Assembly (NCBI GenBank): GCA_027922465.2
Contig: BQMF02000415.1
Location: forward strand, 248,001-312,000
DNA from: Turritopsis dohrnii
Taxonomy: Eukaryota; Cnidaria; Hydrozoa; Anthoathecata; Oceaniidae
Length of the DNA: 64,000 nt
Reading direction: 5' to 3'
This document shows, in pieces, positions 44,473-57,099 of this stretch. The notes beneath the pieces are model-generated. The model was not told where the DNA came from. It did no database searches and worked only from the letters and a program-made list of their open reading frames with translations. Each line of letters begins with the position of its first letter. The stretch's first letter is position 1. Both the position numbers and the translations under genes were made by a program.

Positions 44473-47297
44473 TTATCTTTTGAATCTGCTTATTAAACTA
44501 AAGGAATTAAGATTTCATTGTTAACTTTAATTGTCCACAACGTCAAGAAGATCAAATGCACAATCTAAAATGCGATAATTGTTACGGTACTTGACCCAAA
44601 TGTTTTTCCTCTTGCAACTAACTTCTATTACTTAGAAAGCTTTCACAATTTTCTCCTTTTCTTTACAACTTTTTATTTCTCCCTTCTCTCTACCTTTTCT
44701 TCTTCTCTCTCCCTCTTCTCTTTCTAACTTTAATACTAGTTTTTAACACAGGACCCATGGAAGGACCGGAATTTTGTAAATATGTATATATATATATATA
44801 AATTGATAATTTTTGAATGGTGCTCCTGTATTTAAAAATTCGTAAATAATAATGGTAATAATAATAAAATAGCTAATAGTAAAGAAATGAAAAACATTGG
44901 TTGATCATAAAGGTTTTTCAAACTCATGCTTTCTCCTTTTTTTAGACCTGTCACAGCATACTTCAAAAGTTTCCCGTTTAATTGAGGTATTTAAAAGAAA
45001 CCTTTAGTGCCATTTTAAAAATCCTGTGTTTACTGGAATACAATAGAGAGAAGAAAATTAGATTCATCAAGGATAAAAAACGGATTCAATGGAATTCCAG
45101 AGCGCTTTTTAACAGGCAATCATTAGAAAAAAGAACATGTACACAAATGGAAAAATGAAAAAATTATCTTCGAGGCTTAGAAAAAACAAACGAAATAATA
45201 ATCTGAAAAGAAATAGTGTTTTTCTTAGAAACCTCTATTTTATTTCTTCACATCTCTCTTCATCACTAATGAATAACATAATTACTTGCAGTTAACTGTT
45301 ATAAATTTATGAAAGTGGTAGTTTATATATACATAGATATATCAAAAGTGATAACAAAAATAGGAAAAAACAAATTTCAAAGCTACCAAACACTGCCTTT
45401 GATGTGGTTTTTCTTAAGCAACCCATATGACATTGCGTCATTTTATGAAAAATATTTGTGTTTTGAAAATCATTTCAACTCTTTCAGTATAATCACTCTT
45501 TTGAATTGAATTAATCATTTTTAAGGTATCATCTCTGCTCAAATGTTAATGTCTGCCTTTTCTATGCAGGCTTTACTTGGTTCATTCCTTTTCTGGTATG
45601 TTGACGCGTTACACACGTTATCTTGACGCCACATCATCAGAATGAATACTGTTAAGATGGCTAAATTTGGAATTGATGTATTTATCTATATGATAAAATC
45701 TTTACTATTGATTTTCCTTTCTTTCTTGACAAGAAATGAAAACAAATTATCATGCTAAAAACTGTAATTACTTTTTTTAATAGTCTTACCATCTATCTAA
45801 TTAAGTATATCCCTATGATGAACATAGAAATTTTTCGAATTTTATTTTATTCTATTTATGATGTTTGAAAGTTACTACCATATGGTTTTACTATTCGCCG
45901 CGATTTTCTCATGAATTATTGCTTATTGACTGAGTATTATTCTAGTCCGTTATATGGGGGCATTTTGTCATCTCTCCCTCATAAGATCTTAGTTTTTCCG
46001 AAGTTTCACTTTAGTCTTGTGGTCTGAAAGGGAGAATAAAAATTGTGAAGTCTCTACATTTTTCATAAATACCTTCCTGGTTTTACTTTTAACCTGTTTC
46101 TGAAAACGCAAGGCATGGTAAAGTGAAAAACGTCACAAAACTCATGAGTACGACTAAGATGGTCTGTTTTAAAAGTTAAGAGGAATGTCTATTATTGTCT
46201 TATTATTTAGCGTATTAAAATTAAACTGAACTGTATTTTTGGAAAAGCTAATATAGAATAACTTTGATATTTCTGAAATGTGGGTAGAAGAGTAGGTATG
46301 TTACAGTCTTTATGAATGTAGTAAGAAGTATTATTATCCACTTGGGAAGCTAAAATACGTACATAACTAGTCTCTAACCATTATAAAGTTGTTATTTGTA
46401 TGAGTCAGTGTTTTATTTTTGAAAGTGGTATTTTCTTTAAACCTTAAATTTCATATTGCGGGTCAAGCGTTTGCTTAAAGCTCAAATTGTTTTTATAGAC
46501 AAATGATTGAAAATTTTACATTTTCCCCAAATTTAAAAGCATCAATGGTTCTAAAGCTAGAGGACTTTAAAGTAAGGAGCAACAAAACATGAAAATATTC
46601 CTTCAATGTAATGAAGGAGCTATTCTACTAGAAATACTTGTCAATCCGCTTCTGACTAAATTAGTAGTCCAACTGTGTGTGAATTATATTTTTGACATTT
46701 CACATCAAATTTAGGAAGAAATAATTCATCCAAAAGTGCTTTTTGAAGCTGAATTCCAGATTGAACAATCAAGAGTTAAATTTGCCACTTAAGAAATAAC
46801 AAATGTTATTATTTGTTATTTTGTCGAGAAAAGTAGATATTTGATAATTATGGAATATGCCTTCCTTTTAAGTTCCTGGAAACCTTATCATTACTTGACA
46901 AATGATAAGATACATCTTTTTCAAAATTTGTCTCCCAAATTTTAAGAATTGACTACTTTATAACAAAAAAAGTTATTTTTGAAATTTTAAAGAACCATTT
47001 TTCGCCAAGTGAAAAAAATACACTGTGTAGGAAGCAACGTAACATATAAAGCGAGTTATGACTAAGCAAGGCGTTTCCAAAACTAATTTTAAGATTGCTT
47101 TCATATTGATTCTGGAATATTGTTTGATATACGAAACCTATTTAGAAGTATCCAATGCGAAATAATAACTCTTTTTAAAAGATATTTCACCTCAGTATTT
47201 TGGCAACATTTTTAAAATTATCAAAAGGCAATAGCTTTCGCTCGCTCATTGGGAGAAACAAATTCACAAATAAGAATACAAGTTAACAAGTTAGTTC
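44473..47297. other. Intergenic DNA between inverted GPCR paralogs 2 and 3
   Basis: The left end carries the conserved upstream block of family B, then a tract of CTTTTCTTCTTCTCTCTCCC type (about 44655-44720) and a (TA)n tract (about 44783-44800). The block 45880-46060 copies 41840-42020, and 46310-46400 and 47025-47235 reappear at 59690-59795 and 63612-63835. No gene was seen. Confidence 0.55.
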
Positions 47298-48407
47298 ATG
47301 GCAGGAGAAATCACTAACAATCCATGGTCGATTGGTGGCTATTTCATTTTACAGATAATTGGTGTACTGTTACACAGTTTTGGAATTTTCTGTCTCAGTC
47401 AACAAAAGCGACGAAAATACAACCAGAAAATTTTGCTTTGCAATTTGAGCGTAACTGAAATATGTTTGACCATTACGTATAGCCTGATTGCTGCTGCCAA
47501 ATTCTTTTCTTGGAATCGGGACACACTACATGGACGTATCGTATTAGCCGTTGATGGGGGCCTAAATATAATGTTTTATTTTGTCATGTTTTCAATCACC
47601 ATTGACCGATTATTGGCTCTCATTTTACAAGTTCGATACAAAAGCTGGTGCACATATCAACGAACGTTTCATGCAACTTTCGCACAGTGGCTGTTGGTCG
47701 CTATTTACTCAGTAACTGTTTATTTTGCTGCACCGATTGTCGCGCACGAAGGGATGTATACATACGGGTTTATAATATTAAATTCTGTATTCCTGACTGT
47801 AGCCATAGCTACATATTCTGCAATCGGAATAAGTCTGTTTAAAAGCAGAAAGAAATTTAATTTGAAGCAGAAAAGAATATCCAAGGAGCACATCGTCCCT
47901 TGTCTTATAGTGGTGACATATATCATCTTTTATGCCATTTCTTCTATTGTGCTTTATGTCATAAAAACGAACAGTGGCGCTCCTGTTCCATTTGAAATCA
48001 ATCTAATGTGGTCACTTGGATTCATATCCGATTCACTGGTGTACATTTTTGTGCAGGAGGATACCCGAAATGTTGCCATGAACGTCTTCAAATGCAAAGG
48101 GAATGCGACACAAAACTCTTTTACAGGCGCATCTATGTTATCAAGTAACAATCCAGATGTAAGTAGAATATTGGAACCTCGTGATGCGATAGTATCTAAC
48201 GGAAACTTCGTGATCGCATTAAATCATTTATCAAGCGTTTCAATTCCCACGGTTTTCAAGGAAAATGATTTCGGAAATGTAAGCAATTTTGATAAAGATA
48301 CAACTGGTTCTTGTAGTGGTTCACATACATTGAGAAGTGCAGCTACCACTTTTGCAGGTGAATCTTCAATTGATGTTGATATAGAGACTGGGTGTCAGAA
48401 GAACTGA
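47298..48407 (+). CDS. GPCR family B, paralog 3 (intact, intronless)
   Basis: This is a 369-residue frame, MAGEITNNPWSIGGYFILQI at the start. Membrane segments are at about 12-34, 45-67, 82-103, 127-148, 155-181, 199-222 and 232-252. D103-R104-L105 stands at the DRY site, there is a TM4-5 loop APIVAHEGMYTYGF, and SDSLVYIF at 244-251 replaces NPxxY. TM6 reads FYAISSIVLYV, so the TM6 proline of paralogs 1 and 2 is lost here. The long polar tail ends TGCQKN. It lies in opposite orientation to paralogs 2 and 4 and is most similar to paralog 4. Its immediate upstream DNA differs from the block shared by the other three, so its promoter is probably different. No lesion was seen. Confidence 0.88.
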   Translation: MAGEITNNPWSIGGYFILQIIGVLLHSFGIFCLSQQKRRKYNQKILLCNLSVTEICLTITYSLIAAAKFFSWNRDTLHGRIVLAVDGGLNIMFYFVMFSITIDRLLALILQVRYKSWCTYQRTFHATFAQWLLVAIYSVTVYFAAPIVAHEGMYTYGFIILNSVFLTVAIATYSAIGISLFKSRKKFNLKQKRISKEHIVPCLIVVTYIIFYAISSIVLYVIKTNSGAPVPFEINLMWSLGFISDSLVYIFVQEDTRNVAMNVFKCKGNATQNSFTGASMLSSNNPDVSRILEPRDAIVSNGNFVIALNHLSSVSIPTVFKENDFGNVSNFDKDTTGSCSGSHTLRSAATTFAGESSIDVDIETGCQKN

Positions 48408-51217
48408 TCCGAGTAACTGTTGATATTTACAAACCAAGCGCGTTTGTCTAAGTCTGAAACTTTTAAAACTTTTATATATTTTTTCGTTATTATAATTGCA
48501 AACCATTTGATAAGTCATTTCCAATAAAAATGTTTTCTTTACTGTGTAACAACACAATACATGAATAGGTAATATAAGTACTATTAAGATGAAGCTGTTT
48601 TTGGATTTCTGCGTAAGCAAGAAATACCTTAAAACCGGCTCTGTTCTTTTTCTTCTTCTTACTGTCCAAACCTAGCGGTTTTTGAAAATCTCGTGCGAAT
48701 GTTTACACGAAGCCTAAGTCACGCATTTCAGTCGAAGAAACACCAAAAGGATACCAAAGCAGCTTTAGTCAGTATAATTAAAGAAGATGCACATTTCCAA
48801 AACTGAAGATGAAGAATAAAATTTGTAGCAGTAATTTATTATTATCTTATATTATATTATTATGATTCAATGGTGATTTTTCGTTTCATTATATAAACAG
48901 AATGAAAAGGTATATTTTGTTTTTGAGATTAATGTCTGAGATTTTTTCTAAAAAAAGATCATTGTTTGTTTCAAATGTGGGCTGTAATGCTTTTTAAGCT
49001 CTGGATGCGTACAGCTCAGCTTAAGTTCCATATCAGCTCCAACTATCTGCCTACTCAGCATCACTTTTTATATCTTTAATGTTTTACTCTAGCTATGTTA
49101 AGCTTATGTGCTTGTATAATGCTTTGAAATGCAGTATTGTTTTTTTTGTCGGTGATCAGTAGTTTTTAGGTTATCAATGTCTCTAATTATGGACAACCTT
49201 CCTAATTTTGATATACAATTCGAAACACTTCACATCCTGTAAAAAACATTCAACTTTCAGTTTTGTATTTTTCATCATCAAAATTTTTGTTTACTTTTTT
49301 GTTTGCAATTAGTCCATTCGTAATTAGGAAGATTGATAGCAATCTTTAGTGTTTGAAGTATGTGCATGATTTACTTACGTAATTACTTTGAAATCAGAAA
49401 TGATCAATGTACACTCATTATTCTGTATACTTTATTCCAAAATAACGTAAGTATTTTTCATTCAGATGTAAGTATGTGGTCTGATGGTAAATATAGTTTA
49501 AAGTGTTTGTAGTGTCAATAAAGTTTTTGTAGCTTTTATGAAGCTCTGAGGAATACGTATAATATTCTAGTGTAGTGTGATAATTCTTTTCTAACTAAAA
49601 AGTTGTAAATTAAGAAGTTTTAAGTCAAAGAGGTGTGTGTTCCTATTAGGGAAAAATGTTTCAGATTTTTTTTGGTTCTTGTTTGGGTTGTAATACTTTA
49701 ATACAGTTTTCTCCTCAGCTCCAACATTCTGTAGTGGTTGTCTGCTCTGCACCACTGATTGATGATTTTCTAGCTAAGTTATACTGACAATGCCCTTATT
49801 TACGAATGATCTTCCTAATCACGATTGTTAATGAACAATTACGTTGTGTTCAATTTTTACGTGCTGTGTGGACCCGTGTTTGCTCGTGTTATCTGTTGTG
49901 AATTTATTCCTGTTTGTATGTGGCTTGTGTGTGGGTCGAGCGTCAGTATAAACTATTATGTATTTATTATTATTTTATGTTTGTTGATTTGTTTGTTGAT
50001 ATGTTTTTTCTATAATCGCGTTTTGTTTTGTAATAATATAGCCCTGATCATTATCCTGGCAAATTGAAATGTTCTAACTGTGTATAAATTCAAAATACTG
50101 TACCATTAGTAACACAATACAAAATTTTGGTAAATTTTGGTATAAATTTATACATCATATACTTTTAATGATCAAGATCTTTGATTACTTTTTGTATTTC
50201 CAACATTGGGAATTCTGTTTGTATGTAATTAAGAAGGTTGGAAGTACATATCAAATGTTTAAAGCATATTACGTGATTTTCATATGTAATCACTGTGATA
50301 TCAGAAAAGATCTATATAAACTTAATTGTATTTTGTATACCCAAAATAAACAATGTTCCATGTCATTCAGATGTATATATGCAATAAAGTTTTACATAGT
50401 ATCAATTATACTTTCGGCATGCCTTGTAAAAATCATTCAACCTTTTCGAATTTCTAAAAGAATTTTTATAAATTTTATAAACATATAATTTCAAATCATT
50501 TATTCATGAAAATTTTCACTGGTAGCACACCTTTGGCCAGCTGTTTGAACATATAACTTCAAAATTTCAATAACAAAACTCATTTTTTTTTGTGTGTTAC
50601 AATTCCCACCTGCTGTATGCAGTCTACACTGAGCAGCAGTCAATGTTGTATTGTATTGTATTGTATTCAATCATTCAAAACCATTCAAGTTTCAAGAATG
50701 TTATTGTTAGTGTTCCATTGCCATACTTTAGCTGATTTTGCAGAAATCTTTCTGCCCATAAGGGCATCTTGTTAACATTGTTTTTGAATCCGAACAAAAC
50801 GGAACTTTTACTGAAATGATGAATGGCTGTTATTACCTCTTTTACAATGGGATGATGGGTATTAATTATATCTGAAAGGATCGCTTAATCTGTAAATTTA
50901 TTGTTCTTCAATAAAAATGTTTTACATTACCAAGCAAGTGGTCTTCATCATGAATCCTTATCAATACAGTGAGTATAAGCTGATTCCAGAATAGAGAAAT
51001 TTTTCAGTTTCATGAACAGTAAGAACATCAAAATCAAAAACCATTGACAGAAGAAAAGACAATTCTATATAAATAGAAGATCAAATAATTGTAACATTGC
51101 TTCTTTAATGTAATGCGTAAGATAAGAAATTTACAGATGAATAGAAAAGTATTCAACAGGGAGATGGGGTAAAAGTTCTATTGGTTCTTGAGATATTTCC
51201 CCAAAAACTTCGTATAT
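48408..51217. other. 3' flank of GPCR paralog 3 with duplicated non-coding blocks
   Basis: 48410-48540 resembles, inverted, the flanks at 57660-57740 and 43130-43250. About 48960-49530 and 49670-50395 look like two diverged direct copies: both carry CTCAGCTCCAAC-like and ATTCAGATGTA motifs and end CAATAAAGTTTT. About 50790-51150 is an inverted copy of 42655-43080. A TATTG tract lies at about 50645-50670. No coding content was recognised. Confidence 0.5.
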
Positions 51218-51742
51218 GATTGGGGATGCAATGCAATGATTCCCCTGTGATCATAAAATAACTGCATCCTACCATGTGCTACTATACTAATCGTGAATGT
51301 CACTTGTGTGGTCTAACGAACGCCATATGATCACGATTCAGAAGATTTTGACCGTAAATCTTCTCTCTAAAATAAGTTTTGGAAAAAGGTGACAAAAACT
51401 ATAATCAAAGTGTGGAAACCCCGCGAATCAATTAAATCAAGGAATAGTGACTTAAAAGTGATAAAAACTAATAAAAAATAATGTATCGGATCGTTTCGCT
51501 ACGACCGACCGTTGCAGAGATATCGTAATTGAAAGGTTCTGATGACGTCATAGCCACAGTACGAAATAAAATTAAGGCCATATTTTTGCCACTCCATCGC
51601 CTGTATTGCGGATTGCAAAAAGCGTCAGTTATCTCCATTGGTTCTCCAGATAAAATGCATTTTTTCACGTTTTATAGCACTTGGCATTTGACGTCAGTTA
51701 TTTTTAAGAGCACGGGGAACAATTGCATTGCATCCCCCAATC
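51218..51742. repeat. Inverted-repeat pair, possible MITE
   Basis: ATTGGGGATGCAATGCAATG at 51219 is mirrored by a block ending CATTGCATCCCCCAAT at 51742. No target duplication is clear. The right arm belongs to a segment (about 51680-51895) that recurs directly at about 52048-52262, with shared GGCATTTGACGTCAGTT and GGGTTTGCACAC motifs. Confidence 0.5.
51478..51660. repeat. Dispersed repeat shared with 59915-60115
   Basis: TGTAT-CGATCGTT-CGCTACGA, a GATGACGTCA block and CCATCGCCTGTAT followed by AACGTCAGTTAT-like sequence occur in the same order at both places. Confidence 0.6.
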
Positions 51743-52396
51743 GAATGCGACGTTTTTCGAGCTCAACATGAGTAAAGTTTTTGTTTCCAATTCCCAAATT
51801 GAAACTTTCGTCACAGGGTTTGCACACAGAAGGCAAATTTGACGCAACCATTCCAAAGGTAAACTCGGTAAAAAATTTTACTCGTGTCACCATCTTATTA
51901 TAATAATCGGCGTTGTCCATCACACTTTTAGAGAGTGATATATTTAGTTTTACTTTACGGTCAAGGTCTTCTTAGTTGCGTGTAAAGACCACATAGAGGT
52001 GAGACACTTTTTTAGTGGATTAGTAGATTAGATTAGTATAAAAGTACGTGGCATTTGACGTCAGTTTTTTTATGATCACTGGAAACCACTGCATTGCATC
52101 CCAAATCAATCATTTTTTTATCGGTATTTCGAGCTCTACAACATGAGTACATTTTCCAATTTTGATTCTCAAATTGAAATTTTCGTCACGGGGTTTGCAC
52201 ACGGGAAAGAAGAATTTGACGCAATCTTTTCGAAGTTAAATTCGGTAAAAAGTTTTACCCGGGTTAATAGTTAACTAGTATCATAGTCATACGAAAAAAA
52301 GATAGTCTGGTGATTCGGGCCACTTGTATTTTTTTGAAGAAAAACCTCAATTTACATAGGGGTGGCCGGAAATATGGTGCACTGAATTCTGTAAAG

Positions 52397-53368
52397 ATGG
52401 CTTCATCTGACGAAGAATATTTATGTAGAGAAGAACTTGATGTGATTCTTTCGTTAATACAAGATGATTTACTTCTTAAAGATCCTATTTTGGATGTCGA
52501 AGAAGTTAGCGTTGTTTCGGAAACGTCAAGTGATCTTGATTTAAGTTTTAAGTGTCATCTTTGTCCTAAGGTATGCCTAACAAAAAGAGGCCTCAAAAGA
52601 CATCAGAAAGTTAAACATGGTGGTAAATTAGATCAGTCAGCATCATCAGAAAATCCAACTTCTAAGTCCTCTGAAAAGATTCTTCATCCCTACCATTTGA
52701 AAAGATATGTTGAAAAGAGTTTAGATAAGCTGAAGGAAAATATGTGTTACCCTGAGGAGGTGAGAAACGAATTTCAGAAGTATCAAGTTTGGAACATTGA
52801 GGAAGTGCTAAAAACATATGAAATTATTCGTGATGACATAAAACAATACAATGGTAATGCAGAAAAGTTTTATCCTAAGTTTTATATGCACATCACAAGA
52901 TCAAGCAACCCTTTCCAAAGACTGAGTCCAAATTGCAGTGTTTTGTTAGGATTTGAGCTGGCAAACCATGTATTAGCTCATCTTTCAGGAGCTGTGGTAC
53001 ACAATGATATTGTAGAATTACCACATGATTCTACAAAGTTTACTGATCAGGAAAAGTCTGTGATTTGTTACCTTTCTGGCTACGTGTTCAGAGCTATGTA
53101 CCGTAGGATACGTTTTTCAAAGAAAGAAAAAAATACATACCATCAGCAGTGCTTAGCAATACTACTAGCTGGAAAGTATAACGATAAATCCAGTTTGAAA
53201 GAACATCATCTTGTAGAAACACATGACCGTAGTGGCTTATGGAAAGTGAAAAAGGAAGTGCTTAATATCTTTACAACAACTGAAGCACATTTTGCAAGCT
53301 ATACCAAATGCTGGAAAACAAAGATTAACACCAATGACATTTTATCGAAACTCATGACTGAGTTCTAA
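52397..53368 (+). CDS. Second gene of the P-type transposon: C2H2 zinc-finger protein
   Basis: This is a 323-residue frame from the ATG at 52397 (MASSDEEYLCREELDV); the open frame extends upstream to 52310, into the terminal repeat, but this Met fits better. One C2H2 finger is at residues 53-74 (C53, C56, H69, H74; KCHLCPKVCLTKRGLKRHQK). A basic stretch follows, then HPYHLKRYVEKSLDKL, a conserved middle part (SNPFQRLSPNCSVLLGFELA) and YLSGYVFRAMYRRIRFSK at 215-232. The last motif recalls the (I/L)xGY(V/I)xRxxxR segment near the end of P/THAP9-type transposases. The frame is intact, unlike its partner gene. A role as DNA-binding helper or regulator of the transposon is inferred only. Confidence 0.75.
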   Translation: MASSDEEYLCREELDVILSLIQDDLLLKDPILDVEEVSVVSETSSDLDLSFKCHLCPKVCLTKRGLKRHQKVKHGGKLDQSASSENPTSKSSEKILHPYHLKRYVEKSLDKLKENMCYPEEVRNEFQKYQVWNIEEVLKTYEIIRDDIKQYNGNAEKFYPKFYMHITRSSNPFQRLSPNCSVLLGFELANHVLAHLSGAVVHNDIVELPHDSTKFTDQEKSVICYLSGYVFRAMYRRIRFSKKEKNTYHQQCLAILLAGKYNDKSSLKEHHLVETHDRSGLWKVKKEVLNIFTTTEAHFASYTKCWKTKINTNDILSKLMTEF

Positions 53369-53985
53369 GGTTCTATCATGTGTTAATGACAGTGTTAAAA
53401 TGAAGTAGCGAAGAATCTGTTAGAAGATGTATTAATATTATATCTTCGTGTCAGGACATTTTCTGATGTAAAAGGCTAGCAACAGCTACATGAAATAAGA
53501 TTAAGTAAGGGTAAATCAAGATCACTTCGTTTCGAATTAAAGAAGACCTGAGCATCTTCTCTTATCTGGCATGAAACTTTGTTATTTTCATAACCAGGTA
53601 TCAAAACAGCTATTTTCATAGCTACAAATACAGAAAAAAACATTAATTTTAAGCTACATGTCTCATCCAATCTGCTTAGTTTAAGTATATATATTCCTTT
53701 ATTTCATAGAGAAGTAATAATAAAACATAAGATTAAGGTGTATGGCTGGTCTAGTTGGGATAAATAAGGTTGGTATAACATATAATTTTGATTATACTTA
53801 CAAGATTTCACACTACTCATGCAATATTTTGAAAAGATTTTAGGCCATAGATAATGTGTTTTTTTTTCATGTGTGGCTATAAAAATAACCGTTTTTTAAT
53901 TTACTACAGCTTCAAGGATTTTCGGATTTTCGTTGCTGATTCCATCTCATTCTATAATAATAAAATTAGTTTGTGAATTTAAGAA

Positions 53986-56900
53986 TCAATTTAATAGCAT
54001 TATAAAAAAGCTTAAGTTATTTATACCATTTAATTTAGATCTTTTCCTGCAAGGTAAAGGTTCAGCAGAGATTTCAACCATAGCATTGTCAACAGCACCA
54101 GAATTACCAGCAGAGATTGGTCTAGAAACTTTTTGATTCCGTATGCCATTATCATTATATCCAAAATCACGTAAAGTTGGGTTGTCCTTCCGAGCACCCA
54201 TTGAACGTTGTCTACCAAAGTAATTCTCTAAGGGGCTGATTACATGATCCCGGTTAGCCGGGATGAAATTTCATCCCGCCTTGCCGAGATGAATTTCAAC
54301 TCGGTGTTACATGCAAAATTTTCATCCCGTTTAGGCGGGACGGGACAAAACTAACCCTTTGTGTTTTGAATTTTTGACAAACTACGCATGCTCAAACCTC
54401 AAACTTGTCCCGGTTGACCGGGACGAAGCGATTACATGGGAAAATTTCATCCCGCCTAACCGAGATCTCGGCTCTTGATAGCCGAGATCTCGGATAGGCG
54501 GGATGAAAATTTTATCATGTAATCGCGATGGAAAATTTATGAAGATTTGACCAGGAAGCCAAGACCTCGGCAAGGCGGGATGAAATTTCATCCCGTCTAA
54601 CCGGGATCATGTAATCAGCCCCTAAGGGATCCTGGCAAAATCTTTCTGTCAATACATATGGGACATTGTGTTGCAACAAGTATCTGATCACTTCAATCAG
54701 AGAGAAAACAGTAATTTTAATGCCTTCGTACGTTTGATGTGAGATGAACATTTTGGCTCTATCAGAATTACTTAAGTGACCATAATTACTCTGTATTGAA
54801 TCCAGCCATTCTTCAAAGAAAAGAAGGAATGTATCGGTCAGCCATACAAATCTTTCATCGTCAATAGACTCAAACGGAGCAAGAAATGGTTTCCTCTTTT
54901 CTTTGTGTTCATGTGTGTTGCGGATGTTGGTGATGTAGAAGAAAGTATCCATGATTTTACAGTATTTTGCTGTACCACTTGCTGTCGGTGGACCATATGT
55001 AGATAATACATTCGAAACACGAGAGGATAAAACTTGAACAGCCAATTTCACATTCATTTTTGAAGAAGGTGTTAATTTGATGTGCTCTGGAGTTAAATGC
55101 GGTAGTAGGTGCAATCCACAATTCCGATCTTCATGAAACAAAGCAGATATGTGGTTCCAAATTAGAAACAGCCCACCATTCCACATACATCTTGTATGTT
55201 TACCTGATGCAGAACTGTAAGGCAATTTCGTGAAGTTTTCAGCAAATGTGGTGCGTCAGAAATGAAGTAAATGTATCGTCTTTCATTGAAGCTGCAAGCA
55301 TTCAGAGTTCTGTAAGTAACATCAACATCTGGGTTGATATCTGCTTCCTGTGCCATAGCTGCATGCATTTTGAACATGTTTGTAGATGCTCCATCTGCTG
55401 TTGCTGCTATCACCTTTAAGCCATTATTCTCACAAATTGCAACTGCTTGCCAAAACAAAGGAAACATTTGAAAAGAAGTTGCACCAGTTGTTGCAAAATT
55501 TGCCAAACTGAACTCAAAGGGGTTCGTCACACTGCGAATCAGAAAAACAAGTACATGCGTAGCAACTTCGTCAACTTTTCTAAGGGTACCATAATTTAGT
55601 TCTGAATCACCAAGATTTACATATCCAATCAATTCTCCAGAGTGCTTAAGTTGTCTTGTATTTTCATTTCATCAAATAACAAGACAATGAACTTTTCGAT
55701 GTCACTGAAATGCTCAATTTTCTTTTTCAGCTCAGCAATGACAAGAGGGTTGAAACCATGTTGAGGATGGATGTAATTCTTATAATCACGAAGACGTCTG
55801 CGACTTGGTAGAATGAGAAAACCAGTGCCGGACTTTTCATCATATCGTATGTCATCATAAAATGAAGAAAATGTTGCTGCTAAGCTCAAGCAACATCTGA
55901 TGATCATTGGGTGATATCTGACACCAGTTTTTGAGAATCTAATATACTTTTGCTGCTCCTCCCAAAAAAACTTCATAAAAGGTGGCAACTCCACATTACC
56001 ATTACTGACTATGGAAACAAGGTCATCATTTAATTCTTGTGAAACAGATTTGGAATGTTCACTAATTTCGGTTTGAAGTTTATCAAGTTCTTGTTTGAGC
56101 ATTTTATTTTCCAAACGGTAACTTTACAGTGTCAGTTTGATACGTTTTGAAGATGTATTAGATATAGGGGCATACAAATGTGCTGGTGTTGCTTCTGCAT
56201 CTTCTTTGCGTTTTTTAGCTATTTCATTCTTCTTCAACGGCTTTTTCTCCATTTGTGTGCTAGTACTGCATTGCTGTGAATCTGACACTTTATGCAGCAT
56301 CTGACAATCAGAGGGCCTGAAAAATTCAGATTCATTAAGTGTGGTAGAGATTGAAGTACTAAAGTACGTTTCAAATGAACTTGCACAGTTTTTATAAATA
56401 CTTGACAAATTTGAAGGTCATGAGATATTTCAAAAATTCTTTTTGCGCTGTGTCAAGCTTAAAAAGCACTTTTTCATAATATAAAAAGATTTGGAAGAAT
56501 AATGAAAATGGAAGAAGAAAAACGAAGATGAAAAAAACGAACTTTTTATAGAAATAAGCAAAACAGCTCAATTTTTTGTGAGACAAACTTCAATCTTCAC
56601 ACAAAATGTTCTCCTTACAATTTCAGTTTGCTTTCATGAACTAAAATAAACCTATCAGTTACATCTGAAACATCAGATGCTGCATAAAGTACTTTTCAAT
56701 ATTATTGTTGGATACCTACATTGTTGATGAAATACTCTTCACAGGTAAATTTAGAGTTGGTATTGCACCAGGTATTAAGGTTGTTCTTTTACTTTCTGCA
56801 TCTAGGTTGATTACATGAACATGCTTAATAGTTGCCTTTGTACTATTTTATGCATTTAAAATACATTTTAGAGAATACTTACGATAATTTAGTAAATCAT

Positions 56901-57099
56901 CTGTAAAATGTAACTCACAAATGTGAAGATTTGATTTTCAACTTGTTTTTTTAATGCCTGATCCATCAACCTGTCCTTGGTAATTTCTCCTCCATTCCGC
57001 GTTATATTCATCTTTTCCCCTAGTCACTCTGAAAATGGTAATTCCAGGTTTTCTCCTGGAGCTACTACATCCAAATACAGAAAAATTAGCACCAGGCAT
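53986..57099 (-). pseudogene. P-element-type transposase with N-terminal THAP domain, broken
   Basis: The first exon runs from ATG 57099 to 56883. It encodes a THAP zinc-finger domain (FGCSSSRRKPGITIFR ... WRRNY ... ICELHFTDDLL) and ends at a GTAAGT donor. In it the first THAP cysteine is replaced by Phe, and a TGA interrupts the frame. The rest starts near 56400: a serine-rich and basic region, an in-frame TAA at about 56120, a coiled coil (MENKMLKQELDKLQTEI), and RNase-H-like blocks. These are LLFDEMKIQ (first acidic residue, about 55670), ADGASTNMFKMH (about 55395), ISDAPHLLKTSRNCL and MWNGGLFLIWNHI. Then come KMNVKLAVQVLSSRV and LTERFCQDPL. Shifts lie at about 55630 and 55210. After the MITE at 54232-54622 the frame resumes ENYFGRQRSMGARKDN and ends at 53986. 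Confidence 0.85.
54232..54622. mobile_element. Harbinger-like MITE inserted in the P-type transposase gene
   Basis: Inverted ends of nearly 58 bases begin GGGGCTGATTACATGATCCC and carry the CCGGGATGAAATTTCATCCCG palindrome. Target duplication TAA lies at 54229-54231 and 54623-54625. The interior has further GGGATGAAATTT and GAGATCTCGG palindromes. GG ends and a TWA duplication suggest PIF/Harbinger. Its removal with one TAA rejoins the transposase codons in frame. Confidence 0.85.
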
